Assembly (NCBI RefSeq): GCF_001426185.1
Contig: NZ_LMRP01000001.1
Span: forward strand, 1,900,765-1,964,764
Length of the DNA: 64,000 bases
DNA from: Rhodococcus sp. Leaf247
GTDB lineage: Bacteria; Actinomycetota; Actinomycetes; Mycobacteriales; Mycobacteriaceae
Reading direction: 5' to 3'
Numbering within the stretch: the first letter of the stretch is position 1; each line of letters opens with the position of its first letter. The notes beneath the pieces are model-generated. The model saw only the letters and a program-made list of their open reading frames with translations, was not told the origin of the DNA and made no database searches. This document shows positions 12,217 through 20,370 of this stretch, one piece after another. Both the position numbers and the translations under genes were made by a program.

Positions 12217-12812
12217 TCGGCCCATGTCGCCGGAATGCTTCCCGACGCCACGATGGTCTCACCCGAGCGCAGGACCTGCGTGTCCACGCTGACGTCGCGG
12301 GTCTGCCCCTTCAGAGTGAGGGTGCCGTCCATCGTCACTGTCGCGGTGGTTCCGTCCGTGGGCACCGAGGACAGGTCGACGGGTGAGGTGACGGTGAACG
12401 TGGCTGTCGGATTGGCTGCCACGTCGAAGATGTTCCCGCGGAACTGGTTGTCCCGGCGGTCGCTGTCGGTGGTGATCGTGGCCGTCTGCACGACGATCTC
12501 GCCGGCCGTGAGCTGCTGATCGGCAATGGTCGCCGATCCACTGACGTCCGGCGTGGTGCCGACGACGGTCACGTCGGTGCCGTTCAGCACCTCCGCGACC
12601 GTGTATCCGGCGGACGTCCGGTTGGCGTCGTCACCCGGCGTGACGGTCCACCGACCGTCCAGATCACCGGTGGCGGCCACCGCCCCGCTGGTGGAGACCG
12701 ACGCCGCCGGGTCGCTGCTCTCCAACGAGGAGTAGATGCGAGGTCCGACGACCAGGGCGACGATCGCGAGCACCACGACGACTGCTGCGGCAATCCACCA
12801 CTTCTTCTTCAT
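12129..12812 (-). CDS. YceI-like lipid-binding protein, membrane-anchored
   Basis: This 227-residue protein begins MKKKWWIAAAVVVVLAIVAL, an uncleaved anchor or signal segment. It is followed by a beta-rich YceI domain (about residues 50-225) with the DGRWTVTPG start, the DNQFRGNIFDVAANP core and the GTLTLKGQTRDV strand. YceI domains form a lipocalin-like barrel that binds isoprenoid or other amphiphilic ligands outside the cytoplasm. The gene converges on and overlaps the sterol desaturase gene, which may be coincidental. Confidence 0.88.
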   Translation of the reverse strand: MKKKWWIAAAVVVVLAIVALVVGPRIYSSLESSDPAASVSTSGAVAATGDLDGRWTVTPGDDANRTSAGYTVAEVLNGTDVTVVGTTPDVSGSATIADQQLTAGEIVVQTATITTDSDRRDNQFRGNIFDVAANPTATFTVTSPVDLSSVPTDGTTATVTMDGTLTLKGQTRDVSVDTQVLRSGETIVASGSIPATWADYGIEPPSLGFVTVDPAGSVDFLVTLAAA

Positions 12813-12890
12813 GGGGAAAACTTTAGTTGTCGCTTCAACGCCCGGCCACCGCTACGGCTGGGAATCACCTGTGAATGAGCCCGACCGACA

Positions 12891-13898
12891 TCACCACTTC
12901 GAGTGGACGACGCTCCGCAGGTGCCGGTCGTAGATCGCACGCACACCCTCGTCGAACTTCTCCCCCAACGGGTCGACACGTCCGGCATCGGCGTTGGCGC
13001 GAGCCTGCTCGACGTTCCGAGCTCCCGGAATGACTGTCGAGATCTGCGGGTGCTGCCACAGCCAGGCGATTGCCGCGGCTGCGGGCGTCGTGCCGGCGGG
13101 AGCCTGCTCGGCGACCAGCGCAGAGAACTCGCGCGCCGCCGTCAGGCCGGTATCGAACGGCACACCCGAGAACGTCTCGCCGACATCGAAGGCTTCGCCG
13201 TTGCGGTTGAAGTTGCGGTGATCGTTCTCGGCGAACGTCGTCGACTCGTCGTACTTCCCCGACAGCAGACCCGACGCCAGCGGGACGCGCGCGATGATGC
13301 CGACGCCGGCCTCCGCGGCGACGGACAGCACCTCCTCGATCGGCTTCAGTCGGAACGCGTTGACGATGATCTGGACGGTGGCGACGTTCGGTCGACGAAT
13401 AGCCGCGAGGGCCTCGTCGACCGTCTCGACGCTCACGCCGTAGTTCCGGATCGATTTCTCCTCGACGAGCGTGTCGAGGGCGTCGAAGACCTCGTCGTTC
13501 GCGTAGACCGCACTGGGCGGGCAGTGCAGCTGCACCAACTCGAGCGAGTCGACGCCGAGATTGCTGCGGGATCGGTCCACCCAGCCGCGGAAGTTGTCGA
13601 GCGTGTAGTTCTCGGGAACCTGGTCGACGCGTCGACCCATCTTCGTCGCGACCGTGACGGCATCGCGGAGTCCGCGGTCGGCCAGGAACGCGCCGATCAC
13701 CCGCTCACTGCGCCCGTCGCCGTACACGTCGGCCGTGTCGAAGAAGGTGATGCCACTGTCGACGGCAGCATCGAGAACCGCTGTGGCGTCGGCTTCGGAC
13801 ACATCGCCCCAGTCCGCACCCAGCTGCCACGTTCCGAGACCGACGCGCGACACCTGACGGCCGGTGCGTCCGAGTGTGCGGTCCTGCATCGCGTTCAT
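12891..13898 (-). CDS. Aldo/keto reductase
   Basis: This 335-residue TIM-barrel NADPH oxidoreductase has the family signature FFDTADVYGDGRSE with the catalytic Asp and Tyr, then the Lys in VATKMG and the His in LVQLHCP. Near the C-terminus, the TVIPGARN segment fits NADPH binding. ATG at 13898 has GGGAG 9 bases upstream; a second ATG lies three codons in. The substrate is unknown. It is transcribed away from the upstream tRNA-Ser terminator. Confidence 0.9.
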   Translation of the reverse strand: MNAMQDRTLGRTGRQVSRVGLGTWQLGADWGDVSEADATAVLDAAVDSGITFFDTADVYGDGRSERVIGAFLADRGLRDAVTVATKMGRRVDQVPENYTLDNFRGWVDRSRSNLGVDSLELVQLHCPPSAVYANDEVFDALDTLVEEKSIRNYGVSVETVDEALAAIRRPNVATVQIIVNAFRLKPIEEVLSVAAEAGVGIIARVPLASGLLSGKYDESTTFAENDHRNFNRNGEAFDVGETFSGVPFDTGLTAAREFSALVAEQAPAGTTPAAAAIAWLWQHPQISTVIPGARNVEQARANADAGRVDPLGEKFDEGVRAIYDRHLRSVVHSKW

Positions 13899-13964
13899 GT
13901 TCAGTTACTCCCTCGTGAATCAGTGATGTACCTCACCGCCGACCTTACGAGACGGGAACGACAA

Positions 13965-13995
13965 AGCCCCCCAGCTGTCGGAACAGTGGGGGGCT
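13965..13995. terminator. Terminator of tRNA-Ser(CGA)
   Basis: AGCCCCCCA pairs with TGGGGGGCT around an 13-base loop. On the minus strand it starts 3 bases after the tRNA CCA end and finishes in CTTT, as expected for an intrinsic terminator of the tRNA gene. Confidence 0.7.
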
Positions 13996-13997
13996 CT

Positions 13998-14088
13998 TGG
14001 CGGTGGCGGAGAGATTTGAACTCTCGGACGGGGGTTACCCGTCACGCGCTTTCGAGGCGCGCTCCTTAGGCCGCTCGGACACGCCACC
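13998..14088 (-). tRNA. tRNA-Ser (anticodon CGA)
   Basis: The acceptor arm GGTGGCG/CGCCACC, the discriminator G and a genomically encoded CCA are visible. The seven-base anticodon loop CTCGAAA gives anticodon CGA. A long variable arm (GACGGG...CCCGTC) marks it as a class II serine tRNA, and TTCAAAT is present in the T loop. This is one of three serine tRNAs in the window. Confidence 0.96.
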
Positions 14089-14157
14089 GCCGGTTAGGTT
14101 ACCGGAAGGGTGGCGCAGATCCGAAATCGCGACGTCAGAAGGCGTCCTCGCCGTGGA

Positions 14158-14355
14158 TCAGTGTCCGGTGAGCTTGTCCTTGATGTTGGACGCTGCGTCC
14201 TTGACCTTCTCGGCGCCGTCCTTGAAGGCTGCGGACGTCTGATCGCCCTTGCCCTCGGCCTGCAGGTCCTGGTCGCCGGTGGCGTTGCCCGCGGCTTCCT
14301 TGCCCTTGCCCTTGAGGTCTTCTGCCTTGTTGCCGATCTTGTCGTCGAGTCCCAT
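14158..14355 (-). CDS. CsbD-like stress protein
   Basis: This is a 65-residue, highly charged, cysteine-free protein beginning MGLDDKIGNKAEDLKGKGKE and rich in Lys, Asp, Ala and Gly, typical of the CsbD family of general-stress proteins. The ATG at 14355 has AAGGAG 6 bases upstream, so the 15-codon upstream extension of the frame is not needed. Molecular function is unknown for the family. A second CsbD-type gene is at 27997-28167. Confidence 0.85.
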   Translation of the reverse strand: MGLDDKIGNKAEDLKGKGKEAAGNATGDQDLQAEGKGDQTSAAFKDGAEKVKDAASNIKDKLTGH

Positions 14356-14472
14356 GAAGTACTCCTTCGAAACGGAAGAACGTGTCATCCACCCCTCCAT
14401 TTCGGCGAGGCGGGCGACGCTACGGTGCGTCTGGTGTCCTACCGGCGAGTAATACCCCGGCGTAGGGTTGGA

Positions 14473-14940
14473 TCAAACGTCGCGAGTGGTTCGAAAGAAC
14501 TGCCGGATCAGACCGCCGCACTCGTCCTCGAGAACTCCCCCGACGACCTGGGGACGGTGCGTGAGTCGCTGATCGCGCACCACGTCCCACAGTGAGCCGA
14601 CGGCACCGGTCTTGGGTTCCCAGGCGCCGAACACCAGGCCCGACACTCGGGACAACACGGCTGCGCCTGCGCACATCGTGCAGGGTTCGAGGGTGACGAC
14701 CAGCGTGCAGCCACCCAGCCGCCATCCGTCCCCGTGCCGAGCCGCCGCAGCGCGAAGGGCCAGCACCTCGGCGTGCGCGGTGGGATCGCCGCGGTGTTCG
14801 CGCTCGTTGACCGCCGACGCCAGTTCCATCCCGTCCGGCGCCACCACGACGGCGCCGACGGGAACGTCTCCGGGCGGTGTGCCGGCGGCGACCTCGAGGG
14901 CCCTGCTCATCCAGAAGCGGTGCCGAGCGAGCGGCAACAT
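14473..14940 (-). CDS. tadA: tRNA-specific adenosine deaminase TadA
   Basis: This 155-residue zinc deaminase converts A34 to inosine in tRNA-Arg(ACG). The zinc and catalytic residues are H56-A-E58 and the PCTMC motif (C87, C90), with TLEPCTMCAGA as the family hallmark. The ATG lies one base after the stop of the tadA-associated gene, so the two are an operon. Its expected substrate, tRNA-Arg(ACG), is encoded at 50465-50540 in this same window. Confidence 0.93.
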   Translation of the reverse strand: MLPLARHRFWMSRALEVAAGTPPGDVPVGAVVVAPDGMELASAVNEREHRGDPTAHAEVLALRAAAARHGDGWRLGGCTLVVTLEPCTMCAGAAVLSRVSGLVFGAWEPKTGAVGSLWDVVRDQRLTHRPQVVGGVLEDECGGLIRQFFRTTRDV

Positions 14941-14941
14941 C

Positions 14942-15499
14942 TCAGCGCGGGAGTTTGTCGAGCACCGCGGCGAACTCGGCGGCGAATCCCAGACGGGCCG
15001 CGATCATGCCGAGCTGCTCGTCGGGGTAGAGATCGGACTCGGCGAGGATGACGCCCAGTACCGGCTCGGGCAGACCCAGATCACTGAGAAGATCCGAGTC
15101 ACCCTCCTCCCACGGCTCGACATCGTCGAGCTCGTCGGGGTCGAGGTCCGGGATGTCGACGTTCAGGCGGTCCAGGACATCGGCGGCGATGTCGTAGTCG
15201 ATGGCGGCGGTGGCGTCCGAGAGCAGGACACGCGTTCCCGACGGCGACGGCCGGATGACCACGAAGAACTCGTCGTCCACGTCGAGCAGGCCGAATACGG
15301 CACCGGCACTGCGTAGTTCACGCAGTTCCGTGTCCGCCACGCTCAAACTGCCGAGGGCCTCGGAGGACAGTGGCCGGCACGTCCACTTACCTTCTTCGCG
15401 CACGACCGCGATGGCGAAACCTTCGAGGTCGTCGTAGTCGTCGGAGGCGGTGTCACCTCTACCCTTGGACGAGTTGCCACCTCCGCGCTGAGCAGTCAT
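14942..15499 (-). CDS. tRNA adenosine deaminase-associated protein
   Basis: This 185-residue acidic protein of an actinobacterial family is consistently found upstream of tadA. It starts MTAQRGGGNSSKG, followed by a conserved core (FAIAVVREEGKW, then FFVVIRPSPSGTRVLLSDA) and the DPDELDDVEPWEEGD acidic stretch. Its molecular role is unestablished; a helper role for TadA is inferred only from linkage. The ATG at 15499 is chosen over an extension into the divergent tyrA promoter region. Confidence 0.85.
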   Translation of the reverse strand: MTAQRGGGNSSKGRGDTASDDYDDLEGFAIAVVREEGKWTCRPLSSEALGSLSVADTELRELRSAGAVFGLLDVDDEFFVVIRPSPSGTRVLLSDATAAIDYDIAADVLDRLNVDIPDLDPDELDDVEPWEEGDSDLLSDLGLPEPVLGVILAESDLYPDEQLGMIAARLGFAAEFAAVLDKLPR

Positions 15500-15570
15500 G
15501 CGCGCAACCGTAGTCCCACATGCGGTGCCGACGGCGCGGACCTCCCCCGACATGTGCAAACCTTCTCCCG

Positions 15571-16530
15571 ATGAACACTCTCGATCGTCCCGTGTGCGTC
15601 CTCGGCCTCGGCCTCATCGGCGGATCGTTGCTCCAGGCGGTCGTCGCCGCGGGCCGCCCGGCCTGGGGATGGAACCGGTCCGCCTCGGCCGTGGATCTCG
15701 CGCGCGCCGACGGATACGACGTGACGACGGACATCACGTCCGCCTTGCAGCGCGCTGCGGCCGACGACGCTCTCGTCGTCGTCGCGGTCCCGATGTTCGC
15801 CGTGGACACGGTTCTCGACGCGATCGCCGAGCACGCCCCGGCGTGCGCGCTGACGGATGTGGTCAGCGTCAAGGCCGAGGTCGCCGCCGCGGTGGCCCGA
15901 CACGGCCTCTCGGCGCGGTTCGTGGGCGGACACCCGATGGCGGGAACGTCGGAATCGGGATGGGTGGCCGCAGAGGCCGACCTGTTTCGTAACGCCGTGT
16001 GGGTCGTGACCGTCGACGAGGGCACGGACCCACACGTCTGGCTCACCGTCGCCGGCCTCGCGTTGGCCTGCGGGTCGGTCGTGGTCCCGTCCCGATCCGA
16101 GGAACACGATCGAGCCGTCGCACGCGTGTCGCACCTCCCGCACGTGCTCGCCGAGACACTCGCCGCGGTGGGCGCCGATGGCGGGGAGCTGGCTCTACGT
16201 CTGGCCGCCGGTTCGTTCCGGGACGGAACTCGGGTCGCCGGCACAGCCCCCGCCCTGGTCAGCGCCATGTGTGATGCCAACGCGCCGGCTCTGGTGGAGG
16301 CACTCGACGACGCGATCGATCGACTGCAACGAGCGCGGACAGCGCTGAGCGCCACGTCGTCGACCGAGGAAGTGGTGACAGCGGGCCATGCCGCCCGCCG
16401 TGACTACGACGCGCAGTTGCAGTGGTGGGAGATCACCGACGTCGTGGTCGGTGCCCCGGGATGGCTGACCGAGATGTGGGACTCGGCCCGCAGCGGTGGC
16501 GTCGTACAGAGGCTTCCCGACTCCGTCTGA
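15571..16530 (+). CDS. tyrA: Prephenate dehydrogenase (TyrA)
   Basis: This 319-residue enzyme of tyrosine synthesis oxidatively decarboxylates prephenate to 4-hydroxyphenylpyruvate with NAD(P). An N-terminal Rossmann motif, GLGLIGGSLL (about 10-19), is followed by FVGGHPMAGTSESGW, the prephenate-binding region with the conserved His. The rest is the helical dimerisation domain. The gene is divergent from the tadA pair and ends 7 bases before the stop of an opposing gene. Confidence 0.92.
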   Translation: MNTLDRPVCVLGLGLIGGSLLQAVVAAGRPAWGWNRSASAVDLARADGYDVTTDITSALQRAAADDALVVVAVPMFAVDTVLDAIAEHAPACALTDVVSVKAEVAAAVARHGLSARFVGGHPMAGTSESGWVAAEADLFRNAVWVVTVDEGTDPHVWLTVAGLALACGSVVVPSRSEEHDRAVARVSHLPHVLAETLAAVGADGGELALRLAAGSFRDGTRVAGTAPALVSAMCDANAPALVEALDDAIDRLQRARTALSATSSTEEVVTAGHAARRDYDAQLQWWEITDVVVGAPGWLTEMWDSARSGGVVQRLPDSV

Positions 16531-16537
16531 CGGAGGG

Positions 16538-17146
16538 TCAGATGCGCTCGGCCAGTCCCCGGTAGTCGGCGACGAAGCCCTCGGCGTCGACACTGACCTC
16601 CGACGTGCCCACGGGCGAGACGACGCGGAACTCGCTGGGCCCCTGGCTGTAGGACAACGTTTCGGCGCGCGCTGTCAGGACCGGAAGGCCGACGTAGACG
16701 ACGGGAACTTCCTGGTCGGACGGCGTGGTGTTGAGGCCGAGACGCCGGATGGCGAGGGTGTTGAAGAACGGGCTCCACACCAGTTCGACGTCGAGAGCGC
16801 CGTTGAAGGAATTGCGCAACGGGGATCCGTCGTCGACGAGCCAGTAGCCCTCCGAATCGCGGCTGATCGAGATCTGCTTCTCACCCGAGGCGACGGCGGA
16901 ACGCACGGACAACCGCTTGGTGACGCCGTTCTCGTCGGTGACCAGGTCGTACGACGCCGAGAACGCAGGGTGTTCGTCACATGCACCACCGATGATGCGG
17001 CCTGCTGCCTTGATGCGCTTTCCGTTGAGCTGGACGCGCACCGACTCCATCCGGGGCGCCTGGTGCGCGCGCCATGTGAGAACGGCCGGCCAGGACGAAC
17101 CCGTCACGTCGGCGGACGCCAGGGAATCGGTAGTGGGAGTGGTCAC
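16538..17146 (-). CDS. Putative glycolipid-binding domain protein
   Basis: This cytoplasmic protein of 202 residues matches the putative glycolipid-binding family found in mycolate bacteria and pseudomonads. It has an N-terminal WPAVLTWRAHQAPRMESV segment, a mid-section YDLVTDENGVTKRLSV, and a C-terminal VVYVGLPVLTA plus SQGPSEFRVVSP. The fold is a beta barrel resembling DUF1794-type lipid binders. The GTG at 17146 is chosen because residues upstream are low-complexity and resemble intergenic sequence. It converges on tyrA with a 7-base gap. Confidence 0.75.
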   Translation of the reverse strand: MTTPTTDSLASADVTGSSWPAVLTWRAHQAPRMESVRVQLNGKRIKAAGRIIGGACDEHPAFSASYDLVTDENGVTKRLSVRSAVASGEKQISISRDSEGYWLVDDGSPLRNSFNGALDVELVWSPFFNTLAIRRLGLNTTPSDQEVPVVYVGLPVLTARAETLSYSQGPSEFRVVSPVGTSEVSVDAEGFVADYRGLAERI

Positions 17147-17428
17147 GCGTTCACGGTAGATCACGAGCGCACGGCTGGTGTCGGAGCCGGACGAATTGCC
17201 TGTGAATCGCCGTCCCTCTCGGCCCGGTGGGTGCCCTGTGCCGGTCGGACCAAACCTCCGCGAACAGCCGATTCCTCCGGGCGCCGACGGCACGAGGCGT
17301 GAGGCGGCGCACCCGGAGCAGTCGTCCCGGGATCGCTCACATCACCACGGGCGCGGCTCGAAAGGCCGTGTCGGTGTTCTCGAGTAGCCTCACTCGAAGT
17401 CGGATCGAGTTTACGTCGTGAGGAGTTC

Positions 17429-18610
17429 GTGGTCGTGTCGGAACGTGGGATGGTCGGCTTGTTCGCCGGTATCGGCGGGCTCGAGCTGGGCTTGTCCCGA
17501 CACGGGTGGTCGACGTCGATGCTGTGCGAGATCGACGCGGGAGCCGGCGCGGTGCTGCGGTCACGCTTTCCCGACGTTCCTCTCCACACGGATGTCACCA
17601 CGCTCCGCGCCCTGCCTCCCGCCACCGAACTCGTCGCGGCGGGCTTCCCGTGCCAGGACCTCTCCCAGGCGGGCCGGACGGCCGGTATCACCGGAACACG
17701 GTCGGGTCTGGTGGACGAGGTCTTCCGATTGGTGGCTCGGAAACGCGGTCCGCGGTGGCTTCTGATCGAGAACGTGCCGTTCATGCTCCAGCTCGGCCGC
17801 GGAGCGGCGATGCGCCACATCACCCATGCGCTCGAGGACCTCGGCTACATGTGGGCGTACCGCGTGGTCGACGCACGGTCCTTCGGCCTGCCCCAACGCC
17901 GGCAGCGCGTCGTCATGCTCGCATCGCGGACCGACGATCCTCGCGAGGTGCTGTTCGGGCCGGATGCCGGAATGCCGGAGCCCGGTGATGCCGACGTGCT
18001 CCCGTGCGGCTTCTACTGGACCGAGGGAGTCCGCGGACTCGGCTGGGCCGTGAACGCGGTGCCCACACTCAAGGGCGGCTCGACTCTGGGTATCGCCAGC
18101 CCACCCGCGGTGCGATTGCCGTCGGGTGAGGTGGTGACGCCCGGCATCACCGACGTCGAGCGCCTCCAGGGCTTCGACGCCGGATGGACGACGCCCGCGA
18201 CGGACGTGCCGGGTGTCCGGGCGGGCCACCGGTGGAAGCTGGTGGGCAATGCGGTCAGCGTGCGGATGGCGTCGTGGGTCGGCGAGCAACTCGATGCTCC
18301 CCGCCCGTACGACGGGTCGGCAGATGTCGAGCTGGCACCGGGTCAGAGTTGGCCCTCGGCTGCATGGGGAAAGGACCGTCGTACCTTCCGCGTCGCCACC
18401 AGCACCTGGCCGGTCCAGCATCCGTACGAGGATCTGAGCGGCTTCCTCACCGAGTCGAAGCTGTTGTCCGCCAGGGCAACTGCCGGTTTTCTCAAGCGCG
18501 CCCGGTCCGGTCGCCTGCGCTTCGCTCCGGGCTTCCTCGATACCGTCGAGTCGCATCTGCACCGGATGACCGAACCGACTCCGGTACCCGAACCGGTTCG
18601 AGTCGCCTGA
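17429..18610 (+). CDS. DNA (cytosine-5) methyltransferase of a restriction-modification cassette
   Basis: This 393-residue C5 methyltransferase has motif I LFAGIGGLELG (11-21), motif IV GFPCQDLSQAG with catalytic C75, motif VI ENVP (114-117), motif VIII PQRRQR, a target recognition region around 180-280 and motif X GNAV. It has about 95 extra residues after motif X, longer than most compact type II enzymes. The start is GTG with GAGGAG upstream; a second GTG lies two codons in. The stop overlaps the next start by one base (TGATG). The recognition sequence is not predictable from sequence alone. Confidence 0.93.
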   Translation: MVVSERGMVGLFAGIGGLELGLSRHGWSTSMLCEIDAGAGAVLRSRFPDVPLHTDVTTLRALPPATELVAAGFPCQDLSQAGRTAGITGTRSGLVDEVFRLVARKRGPRWLLIENVPFMLQLGRGAAMRHITHALEDLGYMWAYRVVDARSFGLPQRRQRVVMLASRTDDPREVLFGPDAGMPEPGDADVLPCGFYWTEGVRGLGWAVNAVPTLKGGSTLGIASPPAVRLPSGEVVTPGITDVERLQGFDAGWTTPATDVPGVRAGHRWKLVGNAVSVRMASWVGEQLDAPRPYDGSADVELAPGQSWPSAAWGKDRRTFRVATSTWPVQHPYEDLSGFLTESKLLSARATAGFLKRARSGRLRFAPGFLDTVESHLHRMTEPTPVPEPVRVA

Positions 18611-19419
18611 TGTATCCGTTGACGTTCGCCCTCGACTTCGCCGGTGATCGACCGGCGCCGGATGCCGATCGCGGGGAGAAGAAGAACTACGCCCAACGGC
18701 TGTCCAACAATCTGGCGCAGGTGGTGGCGGATGCACTCCGTCCTCGGTACCCGTCGATCACACCCGATGTCCACGGAGTCGGCCAGGAGGCGCAGGTCGA
18801 CGTCGCGAAGGGGCGCAAGCGCCTGGACGTCAAAGCTCTGGACCCGACGCTCGGATTGATCCTATGTGTGTCCATCAAGACGTACAGCTTCCAGGACTAC
18901 AGCCCCACCTCCGGACGCTTGGGGAGGTGGACCAAGAACATCGTCCGCAACGACCACGAGCTCCGCGGCGAAGCGATGGTGCTGCACCAACGTCAGCCGT
19001 ACAGCGTGCTCGTGGGAGTGATGTTCGAACCGTGGGCGACGTGCGAGGACGGTGACCCCGAAAAGAGCAGCGACACCGGCAAGAGTTCGTTCGCACACCA
19101 CGTCACGACGCTGTCCAAACGATCCGGACGCGGCAAGCGCGCGGTGCTCGGCGGACCGAGCAAGGCGTGGGTCGACCTGGGGGCGGAGGACACGCGATAC
19201 GACTTGTTCGAGAAGGTGTTCATCGGCCTCTACGAACCCGACGGGCCGTACCGCGGTGAGGTGCGGTTCTTCGACGTCGACGACTCGCCCCCGCGCAACG
19301 GCAGGCCGTCGGACAGGAACACGCTGAGCTTCGACGACTTCGTCGAGGTGGTGCACGCAGAAGTGGAGCGGCGCAACAGGTTCGCGCCCAGCTGGTCGGA
19401 ACCGGACGACGACGACTGA
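18610..19419 (+). CDS. Putative type II restriction endonuclease
   Basis: This 269-residue protein lies between a cytosine-5 methyltransferase and Vsr, overlapping each by a single base. That order strongly suggests the cognate endonuclease. A candidate PD-(D/E)XK-like core is RLDVK (D73) followed by a strand ending VSIK (K90), embedded in beta-rich sequence with a preceding QEAQVDV. No closer family could be named by eye, so the function rests on position plus this weak motif. The acidic tail ends EPDDDD. Confidence 0.68.
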   Translation: MYPLTFALDFAGDRPAPDADRGEKKNYAQRLSNNLAQVVADALRPRYPSITPDVHGVGQEAQVDVAKGRKRLDVKALDPTLGLILCVSIKTYSFQDYSPTSGRLGRWTKNIVRNDHELRGEAMVLHQRQPYSVLVGVMFEPWATCEDGDPEKSSDTGKSSFAHHVTTLSKRSGRGKRAVLGGPSKAWVDLGAEDTRYDLFEKVFIGLYEPDGPYRGEVRFFDVDDSPPRNGRPSDRNTLSFDDFVEVVHAEVERRNRFAPSWSEPDDDD

Positions 19420-19826
19420 TGCCGAGAACGGATGCCGCGACCAGTGCACGGATGGCCAAGCAGCGCCGCCGCGACACCAAGCCGGAGGTGGCGCTGCGTC
19501 GGGAACTCCACCGTGTCGGCTTGCGCTACTTCGTCGACAAGGCGCCGCTACCGGGTATGAGACGACGAGCCGACGTGGTGTTCCCACGCCGGCTCGTCGC
19601 CGTCTACGTCGACGGATGCTTCTGGCACAGCTGCCCGCAACACGCGACGCATCCGAAGAACAACGCCCAGTGGTGGGCGGACAAACTGGCCGCCAACGTC
19701 GCGCGAGACCGTGACACCGATCGACGTCTCGCCGAGGCCGGCTGGACCGTCGTGCGCATCTGGGAACACGAGGACCCGGTCATCGCCTCCGAGCGAGTCG
19801 TAGAGGCGGTACGTCAGCGCTCGTGA
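19419..19826 (+). CDS. vsr: Very short patch repair endonuclease Vsr
   Basis: This 135-residue nickase recognises T:G mismatches arising by deamination of 5-methylcytosine. The family core is clear: GMRRRADVVFPRRLVAVYVDG with catalytic D52, then CFWHSCPQHATHPKNN (H70, H75 and a zinc-site Cys), and the C-terminal WTVVRIWEHE. The ATG overlaps the endonuclease stop by one base, so the three genes form a tightly coupled operon. Its last 13 bases overlap the opposing hypothetical gene. Confidence 0.94.
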   Translation: MPRTDAATSARMAKQRRRDTKPEVALRRELHRVGLRYFVDKAPLPGMRRRADVVFPRRLVAVYVDGCFWHSCPQHATHPKNNAQWWADKLAANVARDRDTDRRLAEAGWTVVRIWEHEDPVIASERVVEAVRQRS

Positions 19827-20290
19827 CGTCCCTGAGGATCCTGACGGACCTGATCCTGACGGACCTGATCCTGACGCACCTGATCCTGACGTCCGGCGTC
19901 GCGGCCGTCGGTTGCTGCGCGGTCGCCACCACGGGGAGTTCCGTCGTCGTGAACGGTCGGGTCGAGCTTGTTCGCCCGCTCCCATTCGCGATCGAGCTCG
20001 TCGCGCTGGCCTGCCGCGGCACCCTGGTGCTCGTGCGCGCGCTGCTGCGCCAGCTTCGCCTCGGCTGCCTTCGCATCGGCTTCGGCCTGCGCCCGACGCG
20101 CATCCGCCTCGGACTTCTGCGCCAGCGCCTCGGAATGCTCGACGTGGGCACTGCGCTCTGCGGCACGCTCGCGGATCTCACCGGCCTTCTCGACGCGCTT
20201 CTGCTTGCTCTTCTTCGACAGGGCGACAGCAATAGCGACGATCAGCAGCACCACCACGACGGCGATGACGATCCAGACAGCTGTATTCAT
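19814..20290 (-). CDS. Hypothetical membrane-anchored coiled-coil protein with pentapeptide tail repeats
   Basis: This 158-residue protein has an N-terminal transmembrane segment (VWIVIAVVVVLLIVAIAVAL), then a long Ala/Glu/Lys/Gln-rich helix (about 30-110) expected to form a coiled coil. The C-terminal tail contains RQDQV repeats encoded by tandem 15-base units. AGGAG precedes the ATG. No function is recognised. The repeats and the 3' end run into the vsr gene on the opposite strand. Confidence 0.7.
   Translation of the reverse strand: MNTAVWIVIAVVVVLLIVAIAVALSKKSKQKRVEKAGEIRERAAERSAHVEHSEALAQKSEADARRAQAEADAKAAEAKLAQQRAHEHQGAAAGQRDELDREWERANKLDPTVHDDGTPRGGDRAATDGRDAGRQDQVRQDQVRQDQVRQDPQGRHER
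19837..19893 (+). repeat. Tandem 15-base repeat, about 3.7 copies
   Basis: The unit GATCCTGACGGACCT recurs at 19837, 19852 and 19867 (one change), with a partial copy from 19882. It encodes the RQDQV pentapeptide repeats on the minus strand. Because the unit length is a multiple of three, copy-number changes would not break the frame. Confidence 0.85.
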
Positions 20291-20370
20291 TGTTTCTCCT
20301 CGAGTATGTGGAGCCGGGGGTACCCCTACGGCACCTTTCCCACACGGATCGCGGCCTAGGATCGGCGGTC

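Noticed and set aside
14000-20000. Integration of a genomic island at tRNA-Ser(CGA)
   Set aside because: No integrase gene or repeated tRNA 3' end was seen, and the genes next to the tRNA are core functions. The restriction cassette lies more than 3 kb away.
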